NCBI RefSeq assembly: GCF_034087045.1
Contig: NZ_CP139247.1
Location: forward strand, 7,404,001-7,468,000
Direction: 5' to 3'
From: Chitinophaga sancti
GTDB taxonomy: Bacteria > Bacteroidota > Bacteroidia > Chitinophagales > Chitinophagaceae
DNA length: 64,000 nt
Below are positions 19,905 through 27,468 of the stretch, in pieces (the stretch's first letter is position 1; each line of letters starts with the position of its first letter). The notes beneath the pieces were generated by a model. The model searched no databases. It was not told the origin of the DNA and saw only the letters and a list, made by a program, of their open reading frames with translations. The translations under genes were made by a program, and so were the position numbers.

Positions 19905-20162
19905 ATAAATATAAATGACAATTGAAATGAAGTATAAAAAAGGTGCCAAAAATGTACTGAAATGCAATACAGTATTGTATTGTCCTGCTTTGTCAAAAGC
20001 TATAATTTATCAATTCCTTCCACTATCTCTTTAATTTGTTTGATAAGAATCCTCGGCTTGACATCATCAGTATGATAGTCTTTACCTGACTTGAATTGTT
20101 TAGTAATTTCTGCAAAGTACCTATTAAGAAATATTAAAAAAAAACCATGAAATTATACAAAC
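19905..20162. other. Intergenic stretch with a coding fragment
   Basis: On the minus strand from about 20136 to 20000 there is an open stretch (RYFAEITKQFKSG, KPRILIKQIKEIVEG, ending IDKL and a stop) with no in-frame ATG; the nearest ATG at 20148 is one base out of frame across a run of nine A. It looks like a short remnant or a slippage-disrupted small gene. No family recognised. Confidence 0.35.
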
Positions 20163-20195
20163 AAAAGAGCTGGTTCTTTATAAACCAGCTCTTTT
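20163..20195 (-). terminator. Hairpin terminator
   Basis: AAAAGAGCTGGTT and AACCAGCTCTTTT form a perfect 13-bp stem. It lies just past the stop of the small minus-strand ORF at 20209-20370, with T-rich sequence after it on that strand. Confidence 0.6.
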
Positions 20196-20208
20196 GATAA
20201 CTTTCTAA

Positions 20209-20370
20209 TCATTTTCTATAGTGCTTATTATACCACCTGTGCCAAGCCTCCCATATCTTTTTGCTAAACCAGATCCGTCCAATTAAAGTACCTTCTCCAT
20301 CAGCTGGAATTCCTGTATACTCTTCCATAAATTTTATCTGCATGGGACAGTTAAAATATTTATTCTTCAT
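20209..20370 (-). CDS. Small hypothetical protein, 53 residues
   Basis: Starts MKNKYFNCPMQIKFMEEYTG and ends WHRWYNKHYRK. It is aromatic and basic in the C-terminal half, with IPADGEGTLIGRIWFSKKIW between. No family recognised. A strong hairpin follows the stop, which supports a transcribed unit. It lies between the IS110 gene and that hairpin and could be a passenger or chromosomal gene. Confidence 0.4.
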   Translation of the reverse strand: MKNKYFNCPMQIKFMEEYTGIPADGEGTLIGRIWFSKKIWEAWHRWYNKHYRK

Positions 20371-20447
20371 AGGATTTTCATTAACCACCGAGTCTAGTGG
20401 CTTTCATAGAGCTGATTTCCCACCTTTCTAACAGTACTTCCATATAA

Positions 20448-21821
20448 CTAAGCGACATGTTTTTTTAGTGATTCCAGCTTTCTTTCCAAGTAAGCGATTT
20501 TGGCATTTTTCCGCTGTTCCTGATATTGTTGCAAATCTAAAGGATTGAACTCTACCTTATTTGTAACCATTTTATAGTAAATAGTTGCTATTTTATTGGC
20601 GGTTGCTACAATAGCATACTTGTTTCCTCCTTTCGCCTTCATCCGTCTAAAATAGTCTCCCAGCCAGTGATCACTTCGCTGAACACCGTTAGCTGCCATC
20701 CGGAATGCCTGGCTGGCGGAATTAGGCTTCTTTTTCATCAACTTACTGCTGATTATTTTTCCGCCCGATTTTTTAGTGTTGGGGCATAAATTCAACCAGG
20801 ACACAAAATGTTTTTCGCTTTTCCATTTACTCAAGTCAGTTCCTGTTTCTGACAGTATTTCCAAGGCACAGATGTCACTCATTCCATAAATAGCCAGGAC
20901 ATCGACCCGAAGAATATTTTTCAAAAATGATCTGGTATTAAATATAGGAGCGTTTTTACTCCTCTTTTTTGCTTTGGACAGAATATCTTCTTTCTTTGTT
21001 TCTATCAAAGGGATCTCTCCTTCATTTTGTATAGCTGCATACCTCTGTAATTGTGCTTCTATTGCTTTCTCGCATGCTATAATTCGTTGCTGAAAGAATT
21101 TGTAACTGATATAATTCTCTTCCAATGTGAACAACTGCTCCGCGCGCCAGTTGCCTTCTAATGATTTTATTATAACTTCATGACTAGCTTTTATGCGATA
21201 ATCAAGAAATGGCAAAAAATTCGCAGCATTTCTTTCTCCGGCAATGATAGCTTCGATGATGGCTGTACCAGACTTACCCACTATATCGCTGATCACTGTA
21301 TGCAATTTAATATTCATCATCTCCAGTGCCTTTTGCATCCGCAATACAAACCGGCTACTTTCCTCGGTAAGGGTTCTCCTGTGACGAACCAATGTTCGCA
21401 ATGTTTCCTGCTCATTTTCCGGCAAATAGCTGCTTTTTACTAATCCGCAACTATGCAGTTGTTGTAGCCATTCCGCGTCACTCTGATCCGTTTTTCTACC
21501 GGTGACATTGCGTACATGCTGTGCATTGACCAAATAAACATCAAATCCATACAGAATCAAATAGTTGAATAAAGGTTTCCAGTAAACCCCTGTGCTTTCC
21601 ATCGCTATGGTATCTATGCCACATTTTTCCAACCAATCAACTATTTCCTTTAGATCACAACTCATCGTTCCAAAGACTCGAACAGACTGTTGATCTCGAT
21701 CTTTGGGAACTGCCACTGCATGGATGGTATCCCCAATGTCAATTCCTGCGGCATTCGGATTAACTACAGGCATTGGTACAAAACCTGGATTTGCTACTTT
21801 TTTGGATGTTTTTTTTGGCAT
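20448..21821 (-). CDS. IS110-family transposase (DEDD recombinase)
   Basis: 457 residues. The N-terminal RuvC-like domain shows the DEDD set: Asp28 in AGIDIGD, Glu75 in IAMESTGVYW, and Asp112 and Asp115 in GRKTDQSDAEW. A coiled linker follows, then the Tnp_20 domain with the catalytic Ser region SASQAFRMAANG and a long basic C-terminus. The frame looks intact. IS110 enzymes join donor and target DNA with a bridge RNA encoded in the element's own non-coding end. The long non-coding stretch just upstream (21822-22020) is where that RNA would be for the IS110 group. Element ends were not located. Confidence 0.92.
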   Translation of the reverse strand: MPKKTSKKVANPGFVPMPVVNPNAAGIDIGDTIHAVAVPKDRDQQSVRVFGTMSCDLKEIVDWLEKCGIDTIAMESTGVYWKPLFNYLILYGFDVYLVNAQHVRNVTGRKTDQSDAEWLQQLHSCGLVKSSYLPENEQETLRTLVRHRRTLTEESSRFVLRMQKALEMMNIKLHTVISDIVGKSGTAIIEAIIAGERNAANFLPFLDYRIKASHEVIIKSLEGNWRAEQLFTLEENYISYKFFQQRIIACEKAIEAQLQRYAAIQNEGEIPLIETKKEDILSKAKKRSKNAPIFNTRSFLKNILRVDVLAIYGMSDICALEILSETGTDLSKWKSEKHFVSWLNLCPNTKKSGGKIISSKLMKKKPNSASQAFRMAANGVQRSDHWLGDYFRRMKAKGGNKYAIVATANKIATIYYKMVTNKVEFNPLDLQQYQEQRKNAKIAYLERKLESLKKHVA

Positions 21822-22020
21822 AGACTTTTTACTTTAAGAAGCAAAAGAGCTTTGCCTTCAAGCATAAATAAGTATAATCTTCCATACGGGGTCTAGCCCC
21901 AATTTGAAACCTAAAAAGCAAGAAGAACCAAACTATGAGATGAATTTTATATTCATTGGACTGTCAGGTCTTACTGCAAAGTCTTTTGCTTTTTAAATTT
22001 ATATTATTCTTGAACATCAG
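21822..22020 (-). ncRNA. Candidate bridge-RNA region of the IS110 element
   Basis: About 200 bp without a good ORF lie directly upstream of the IS110 transposase start, the position known for bridge RNAs in IS110-group elements. Short inverted words are visible (for example AAGCAAAAGAGCTTTGCCTT near 21840), but I could not fold the RNA or pair its loops with flanks. Call by position and family only. Confidence 0.4.
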
Positions 22021-22244
22021 TCGGTGGGCCGCCCCCAGTTATTTTGCGCGAAACATAAGCTGGTTATTCGTATACTATGAGGATGCTAAGACTGCCTTCG
22101 TCCTTCTCCTTATCTTCGATCTCTCTCGATGCGGATACCTCCTCGTATTACCTTTTCTTAGCGCATAGCAAGGTGGTAATACAAACCTTGGATGCCTGGA
22201 TTATTTCTTATTCGGTAAATCCTTAAAAAAAAACCGACTTCCGT
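22021..22244. other. Intergenic stretch between IS110 and intron fragment
   Basis: No gene is supported. It contains a G+C-rich inverted word (GGTGGGCCGCCCCC near 22022) and a run of nine or more A at about 22225-22233, immediately before the intron fragment. It may include the left end of the IS110 element. Confidence 0.3.
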
Positions 22245-22588
22245 TCGGAGACGTTAGGCTCTCCTGTGTTCCCGTATTACCCCTGTCTGCCTTTGATATG
22301 TTCTCAGACACCGGTAGAATCGCCCCTGCTCGTCAATAACGCAAGTTTGATGTTGCATTAGCTTTTCGAACAGCTAAAGCTTCAACATCGTGGACAGTTT
22401 CGAGGCTCTGGTAGCATACCTTCAGCAGTCACTGTCTACGCTTCGTGCCATCATCTCTAATGACTACGCAAGACTCGCTTCCGGTGGTTGACTAAACCTT
22501 GTCGGGCAGGATTGGTCACCTGCCGGGTAATTTCGAGGCGTTTCATCTATAAATTCCCGCCTCACGGACTTTGCACAACGCAATCGAA
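22245..22588 (-). mobile_element. 5' fragment of a group II intron (copy C)
   Basis: Closely similar, with scattered differences, to the first about 340 bases of the longer intron at 39690-41195, on the same strand. It covers the 5' domain I region and ends in the first codons of the reverse transcriptase (words GAGAGCCTAACG and CACGAAGCGTAGACAG shared). The rest is missing. The shared 5' end lies near TTCGATTGCG followed by TGTGCAAAG. The 3' part of a similar intron lies 3 kb to the right at 25488-26181, so the two may be halves of one split copy. Confidence 0.7.
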
Positions 22589-22615
22589 CTTCGTCCCCGG
22601 TAGCCCGCAAGCTTT

Positions 22616-22751
22616 AAGCCCTCAGGTCGAAAGATCTGGGGGCTTTGTTTTGAGATGGAAAAAATATTTGTTTTGAAATGGAATTTGCCTGTCATGTCAT
22701 GAATAATTTTGACTGTAACAGGTCCGGGGGGTCGAATCCATCTTTCTCCGC
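22616..22751 (+). repeat. Direct repeat 1: tRNA-Ser 3'-end fragment plus upstream arm
   Basis: 22711-22751 reads like the variable arm, T arm and acceptor 3' strand of a tRNA-Ser (GACTGTAACAGGTC, GTCGAATCC, CTCCGC), but no 5' half precedes it. It matches 54520-54560 at 34 of 41 bases, same orientation. Similarity continues upstream (GTCATGTCAT; TCAGGT and ATCTG hairpin words) for roughly 80 more bases. This is the shape of an attachment-site remnant at the 3' end of a tRNA gene. Followed by a terminator. Confidence 0.65.
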
Positions 22752-22752
22752 G

Positions 22753-22791
22753 AAAAGCAAGACCCGCTCTATAAGCGGGTCTTGCTTTTTT
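22753..22791 (+). terminator. Terminator after the tRNA-Ser fragment
   Basis: AAAAGCAAGACCCGC and GCGGGTCTTGCTTTTTT form a strong stem with a short loop and T tail, as expected behind a tRNA gene. Confidence 0.85.
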
Positions 22792-22888
22792 ACACATAAT
22801 CATGAATCCCTAACTTGTTTGTTTTCAACTACATTTAAGTTCGAAATCAATTGAATTTTCTGATGTAGCAATTCCCTGTTAATGTTAA

Positions 22889-23968
22889 TTAACTTTTTAG
22901 CAGTGCAAATAAGCTTGTATTGATATACAATATTTCCTTCCACACACGCCTGGATTCTAATATCCCGATTTCTTCCAATCCTTTCAGATATTTAGATGCA
23001 GTAATTCTTGATACACCTAATCGCTCAATCACATATTCAATTCTACAATAAGGCTGTTCAAATAATAGTTCTACCAACTCTTTATCATATAGCTTTTCAG
23101 CCTCAAGTTTTATTTTCTCCTGTGTGGTAATAAATAACCTATTAATCTCTTTAATCTGATTAATTGTTTGCTTTGCAGTTTGCTCAATTCCGTTCAGGAT
23201 ATAAAGAATCCATTCTTCCCATTCTCCACTTATGCGCACTTTCTGTAACAGTCTGTAATAGTCAGGTTTATTCTTTATTATGAAATCACTCAGATATAAT
23301 ATCGGACTATCAATCAATCCATGAATGATCAAATAAAGCACATTGATGATTCTTCCGGTGCAACCATTACCATCATAGAAGGGATGAATACTTTCAAACT
23401 GATAATGTTGTATTGCCAGTTTAATAAGGGGAGAAAGATCGTCTTTATAGTTTAAATATTCTTCCAGATTTTTCATCAGCTTAAGGATAGTATCATAGTC
23501 ATCAGGGGGAGTGTAAATAACTTCTCCTGTAGCTCCATTACGCAATGCTGTTCCTGGTAATTTACGTATACCTGCATTATTCTCTTCCAGCTTTTGTTGA
23601 ATACTGACAATTGAGTTGGTGTTTAAAAATCCTTTCTGCCTGATAAAATTGAATCCATATAAAACTGCTTCCCGATAGCGAAGCACCTCCTTCGTTGCCG
23701 GATCAACTAAGGATGTATCAGCAGATAATGCCTGATAAAGTTTATCCTGAGTTGTAATAACATTTTCAATCTCTGAACTGGCACTTGCTTCTTTTAATAT
23801 AACTGCATTGAGCAAAATATTGGGATTGGGTAGAATATTGGCCAATCCTTTTAACTCCGCTAAAGCCACTGACGAATTAACCAATTGCCTTAATATAGGC
23901 AGGGTTTCTATCATCGTTCTTCGTGGAGGAAGTGGAATAAGATCATTATATGGCTTATCAGGCTTCAT
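22889..23968 (-). CDS. Fic-family AMP-transferase with winged-helix tail
   Basis: 359 residues. The Fic core motif HPFYDGNGCTGR (from His195) is present and matches HPFxxGNGxxGR, so AMPylation (or related NMP transfer) on a hydroxyl side chain is expected. An upstream SSEIEN (64-69) fits the inhibitory S/TxxxE(G/N) helix that blocks ATP in self-inhibited Fic proteins. The C-terminal part (about 280-359, GVSRITASKYLKGLEEIG) is a winged helix, suggesting autoregulation or DNA binding. It is monocistronic, with no separate antitoxin. Just inside the first tRNA-Ser repeat, so probably island cargo. Confidence 0.9.
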   Translation of the reverse strand: MKPDKPYNDLIPLPPRRTMIETLPILRQLVNSSVALAELKGLANILPNPNILLNAVILKEASASSEIENVITTQDKLYQALSADTSLVDPATKEVLRYREAVLYGFNFIRQKGFLNTNSIVSIQQKLEENNAGIRKLPGTALRNGATGEVIYTPPDDYDTILKLMKNLEEYLNYKDDLSPLIKLAIQHYQFESIHPFYDGNGCTGRIINVLYLIIHGLIDSPILYLSDFIIKNKPDYYRLLQKVRISGEWEEWILYILNGIEQTAKQTINQIKEINRLFITTQEKIKLEAEKLYDKELVELLFEQPYCRIEYVIERLGVSRITASKYLKGLEEIGILESRRVWKEILYINTSLFALLKS

Positions 23969-24194
23969 ACATAGAAATTATACATGAGGCAATTGTCATG
24001 TAAAGATAATTCAATTTTTTATACATGACAAGTAATAAATAAAGAAGAATTGCAGTTAATCAATTCATTATCAATAATATAATAATTTTATCAGATGTAG
24101 ATATAGTGTAGCCAATCGCTGATATTTTTGGAAGGTGATTTTTGTAACACTGATGTTTCGATATCAAACCAAGTATACCCCTAAAGATGTAAAT

Positions 24195-24311
24195 GAAATT
24201 TGATCTATATCTGGCTTTCAACAGATTTTTAATTTCATTTTACCAATAAAGTTGTGAATCTCAGATAAATCTTCTGTAAATAGGTTAGAAAGTTGTCACC
24301 CAGTAGCCCGC
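24195..24311 (-). repeat. Sequence resembling the empty target site of the group II intron
   Basis: 24263-24286 matches the 3' flank of intron copy A (25468-25491) at 19 of 24 bases, and looser similarity extends leftward (TTGAAAGC.GATAT on minus). 24297-24311 matches the 5' flank of intron copy C (22595-22608; CCCGGTAGCCCGC against CCCAGTAGCCCGC). Here the two flanks are only about 10 bases apart, with no intron between them. Read as a fused exon junction, this is an intron-free relative of the target. Confidence 0.45.
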
Positions 24312-24762
24312 TAAATCCCGAAGGACCCCTCGCTAGTCACGGGTTTTTCTATTTAGGTTGATTAGTTAGTCGATTTCACCCCATTGCGATTGACAATATT
24401 ATTTTCTTCACACACCTTATGCTTGATTTGACAATGCAAAAGTCTATAGAAGTATAGTGACTGCACGGGAACTACATAGTAAGTTCAGTGTGTGGTAAAT
24501 CTCATTATTTCGAAATCAGGCTTAGGGCTTCTTTTTAAACAATGCACTATTCATACAGACCAAGGAACTCGTAAAGGCTAAAGTTTCCGAACTCACACCA
24601 CCAACATGATGATACAAATCTTCATCATCACCTCATAGACCGAACGCAGTTGCTGACAGTTCTTGTTACTATATCCCATCCTGGAGGTTTTATTGAGGGA
24701 ATAATTAGAAAATTAAGTGGGAAGTTCAGCTTGGGTTGCTACTATTGGGTACATAGACAATT

Positions 24763-24808
24763 AAAAGCAAAGCCACAAACCACTTAACGTATTCTGCGGC
24801 TTTGCTCT
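24763..24808 (-). terminator. Terminator of the RRM gene
   Basis: AGCAAAGCC and GGCTTTGCT form the stem, with a loop of about 23 bases and a T-rich tail on the minus strand. Located about 50 bp after the stop of the RNA-binding protein gene. Confidence 0.6.
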
Positions 24809-24858
24809 TCTGCTCTCTTAACAGATAAAGGTAATCGACGTTTTAAAACATCCAACTA

Positions 24859-25167
24859 TTAGTATCTGGGTCTAAATCCAGGTCTTGGGCCGGATCTGGA
24901 GAAACGATCATTTTCTGGTCTTTCAGGTTTTGGACGAGCCTCATACACTACTATTGTCTGGCCAGCAACTACTGAATTATTCAATTCCTTAATTGCCTGT
25001 ACTGCATTGGAATCGTCTGGCATTTCAACGAATGCAAAGCCTTTAGAACGGCCACTGTACTTATCATAAGCCACATTAATACTATATACAACTCCAAATG
25101 GGTCAAATAAAGACCATATTTCATCTTCAGTTGTTCTGTCACTTATATTACCTACAAAAATATTCAC
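24859..25167 (-). CDS. RNA-binding protein with one RRM domain
   Basis: 102 residues from the GTG at 25167 (VNIFVGNISDRTTEDEIW). An in-frame ATG at 25191 would add eight hydrophobic residues unlike the family, where proteins start at the first beta strand. RNP2 (IFVGNI) and RNP1 (KGFAFVEM) are both present. The tail after residue 80 is Arg/Pro-rich (RPENDRFSRSGPRPGFRPRY), as in cold-shock-linked RRM proteins of Bacteroidota and cyanobacteria. Single gene with its own terminator. Probably an RNA chaperone in the cytoplasm. Confidence 0.9.
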   Translation of the reverse strand: MNIFVGNISDRTTEDEIWSLFDPFGVVYSINVAYDKYSGRSKGFAFVEMPDDSNAVQAIKELNNSVVAGQTIVVYEARPKPERPENDRFSRSGPRPGFRPRY

Positions 25168-25487
25168 AATTATAATTTTAATTAAATACACATATTACTA
25201 AAAAACAGCAACTTAGGAAGAAAAGAAACCCAAAATAAATCAGAAGGGGCCAAATGCAACCTTGCTAAAGTTAGAGCAATAAATTGGGTAATACAGGATT
25301 AATTTATAGGGATATTACATTATTATTAAATTCTCTAATAAGGATTGCTGTATTAGTACTACAGAACAGATCAGATCGACTGAATGCACTGTGACATAGA
25401 TAGATTAGATAATATCCAGCTTTCAATATATTTTCATATTTAATCCAGCAATGAAACATTGGATGGCAGACAAATCTTCTACAAACT

Positions 25488-26181
25488 GGTTCCGGGTAGA
25501 GCGGTTTGTTACCTCCCCGCTCCCCTACAGATCCGTACGAGCGGATTTCCTGCACACGGTTCCTCTATTTACGGTTTCGCTAATCGATAACTGTGATGGA
25601 TCTTGGGTCGTATAAGTGGTATCCACTCTGTAGTCTGCTTCGCAATCCTATTCCATGTCCAGACACGTTTCCCGCCCCGATGGTTGAGCCATTTATGGAG
25701 CAGATGTTTTGTCCGGTTGTAATAAGTATGCAGCTTCCTACAGTTGAATGTTATACCGTAGTAGGCATAATGGCCGCGCAGCTTTTGGTTCAGCTCTTCG
25801 ATAAGTTCCCTCATCGGAAGCTGATGTCGGAAGCACTTGATCCAGTCGCTTATGCGTTTCAATGCTTGATTCAGTTTCTTACTGCTTGTTTTGCGCTTCA
25901 GGATTGGTTTTCCTTTTTGGCTTTTACTCATGTAATGGGTAAACCCTAAGAAGCCAAACGTTTTAATTGGATGATTTCCGTCTTTCTTTTCTTCTTCCAG
26001 GTCAATTAGTCTGGTCTTTTCAGGGTGTAGGGCAAGCCAAATTTCCCTAATCGCTTCGGCAGTACTTCCATCACCCGTAAAGCATCTTCCCTGTTTGTAA
26101 AACCCAACAGAAAATCATCCGCTTTGCGGATGATGAAGCTGCCACCTCTCAATAATGGCTGGAGCTGCTCTTTGAACCAGG
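25488..26181 (-). mobile_element. 3' fragment of a group II intron (copy A)
   Basis: It matches the 3' half of the intron at 39690-41195. It contains the C-terminal maturase part of the reverse transcriptase (open 25931-25569; LIEELNQKLRGHYAYYGI, KHLLHKWLNHRGGKRVW), then a domain V hairpin at 25528-25565 (GAACCGTGTGC, CTCGTACGG) and a domain VI-like stem. Homology stops abruptly at 26181 in the codons for WFKEQ. A 7-base deletion near 26030 relative to copy B breaks the frame. Dead fragment; the flank right of it is a truncated dehydrogenase gene. Confidence 0.8.
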
Positions 26182-26238
26182 TAACAAACTTTCAGATATA
26201 ATCTGAAGGCTTATTAATTGATCCTGTGCTCGAGGAAG

Positions 26239-26618
26239 CTATTGTAATTCCCTTTCCAATGGCTTTGCAACCATTTTATTAAAAATCTTCAGGGGAAGCA
26301 ACCAACGGAAAAAGAATGCAGATTTCGCCAGATAAGTTGCAGGATATCGCAATTTATCACGGTTATCAGTTATGGCTTTAAACGCTACTTTGGCTACAAC
26401 GTCAGGGATTGGTGCGTTTTTATCGCTTGCTATCATATTATGCTGAACCTTATTTGCATAATGATCGTAGTCGCTATTGGAAACGAACTGAATGTTATTA
26501 ACAAACTCACTTTTGATACTAGCTGGCTCCAGATTTTTTATAAGAATATTAAAGCCCCTGAGTTCATATTGCAACGCTTCCATAAATCCTTCTAATGCCC
26601 ATTTTGTGCTGTTATATG
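26239..26618 (-). pseudogene. Truncated short-chain dehydrogenase (SDR), C-terminal part
   Basis: The frame reads IGTYNSTKWALEGF (the YxxxK active-site region) and then MEALQYELRGFNILIKNLEP to ERELQ, the normal SDR C-terminus. The Rossmann half with the nucleotide-binding glycines is missing, because the homology starts 3 bp from the stop of the DJ-1 gene. So a deletion or rearrangement joined the DJ-1 end to an SDR tail. No complete enzyme is possible. Confidence 0.75.
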
Positions 26619-26621
26619 TAC

Positions 26622-27443
26622 CTATTTTTTAATCAACCAGTTTTCTACCGCTCTGGAAAAATCTGCTACATCAATAGGATGTCTGCTGGTAACCAGATTG
26701 CCATCGGTGACTACCGGTTGTTCTAACACAGTGGCGCCGGCATTTATCAGGTCACTTTGTATATTCCAGTAGCCGGTAAGCTTTTTTCCTTTGATGATAT
26801 CAGCAGATGCCAATACCACAGGTGCATGACAAATGGCTGCTATTAGTTTTCCGGATCTGTTAAATTCCTGCACAAATCTGATCACATCTTTATCAGCCCG
26901 AAGATTATCCGGATTCCAGGCGCCGCCGGGAATGAATACAGCATCATAGTCAGTAACATTAATCTGGTCTGCTGTACGATCGAATTTTATCCAACCTACG
27001 GGCTGCAGGTATTGTATAGCCATGACGTGAGTCTTTGACATCTCCGGATAAGCAAGCCCATATCTTTCCGGAGCTGGGTTGTACTTAGGCGCCACTATAT
27101 CAACGGTTGCTCCCAACTGTCTGAAATACCATACCGGCCCTGTTAATTCAATTTCTTCGAAACCGTCGGCCACAAGTACCGCTATCTTCTTACCTTTCAA
27201 AGCTGAACTATTTTTTACCGGGGTTAAGAAAAATGCTTTTAATGCTTCGTTGCCCGGTGCATTTAATAATTTTGATACGGGCATGTTTACAATAGCGGAT
27301 TGTGTTGATAATTGATTGACAATTTCCAGTTCGTTTGCGTTTACTGTATTCATATGTTCCGTTTTTACTTTTACCTGCGCTTTTGCAGTTGTAGCGATTA
27401 TAGTCAGTATTACCGCTACAATGACATGATTAAATGGTTTCAT
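26622..27443 (-). CDS. Exported DJ-1/PfpI-family protein
   Basis: 273 residues. A signal peptide (MKPFNHVIVAVILTIIATTAKAQ) is followed by a 60-residue linker and a DJ-1/PfpI fold (KGKKIAVLVADGFEEIEL, YDAVFIPGGAWNPD) with the nucleophile Cys in AICHAP. The Glu of FEEIEL sits at the usual acid position. Family members act as glyoxalase/deglycase-like hydratases, peptidases or chaperones; periplasmic location makes this one unusual. It starts 25 bp after the DJ-1/ABM fusion gene, so the two are probably co-transcribed. Confidence 0.85.
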   Translation of the reverse strand: MKPFNHVIVAVILTIIATTAKAQVKVKTEHMNTVNANELEIVNQLSTQSAIVNMPVSKLLNAPGNEALKAFFLTPVKNSSALKGKKIAVLVADGFEEIELTGPVWYFRQLGATVDIVAPKYNPAPERYGLAYPEMSKTHVMAIQYLQPVGWIKFDRTADQINVTDYDAVFIPGGAWNPDNLRADKDVIRFVQEFNRSGKLIAAICHAPVVLASADIIKGKKLTGYWNIQSDLINAGATVLEQPVVTDGNLVTSRHPIDVADFSRAVENWLIKK

Positions 27444-27468
27444 TTTTTTATTTTAATAGTTAATGATA

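Larger units (their letters stand above)
23969..24858. other. Long gene-poor stretch in the island
   Basis: About 890 bp without a supported gene on either strand. It contains a sequence like a joined intron target site (24195-24311) and a terminator for the RRM gene (24763-24808). The remainder is A+T-rich with many stops and may be decayed DNA. Confidence 0.5.

Noticed and set aside
20000..20148. Small gene starting at the ATG at 20148
   Set aside because: The ATG is one base out of frame with the peptide that reads to the stop at 20000; only an uncertain fragment remains.
25304..25555. Minus-strand frame of 83 codons
   Set aside because: It runs through intron domains V and VI and the flank; not a protein.
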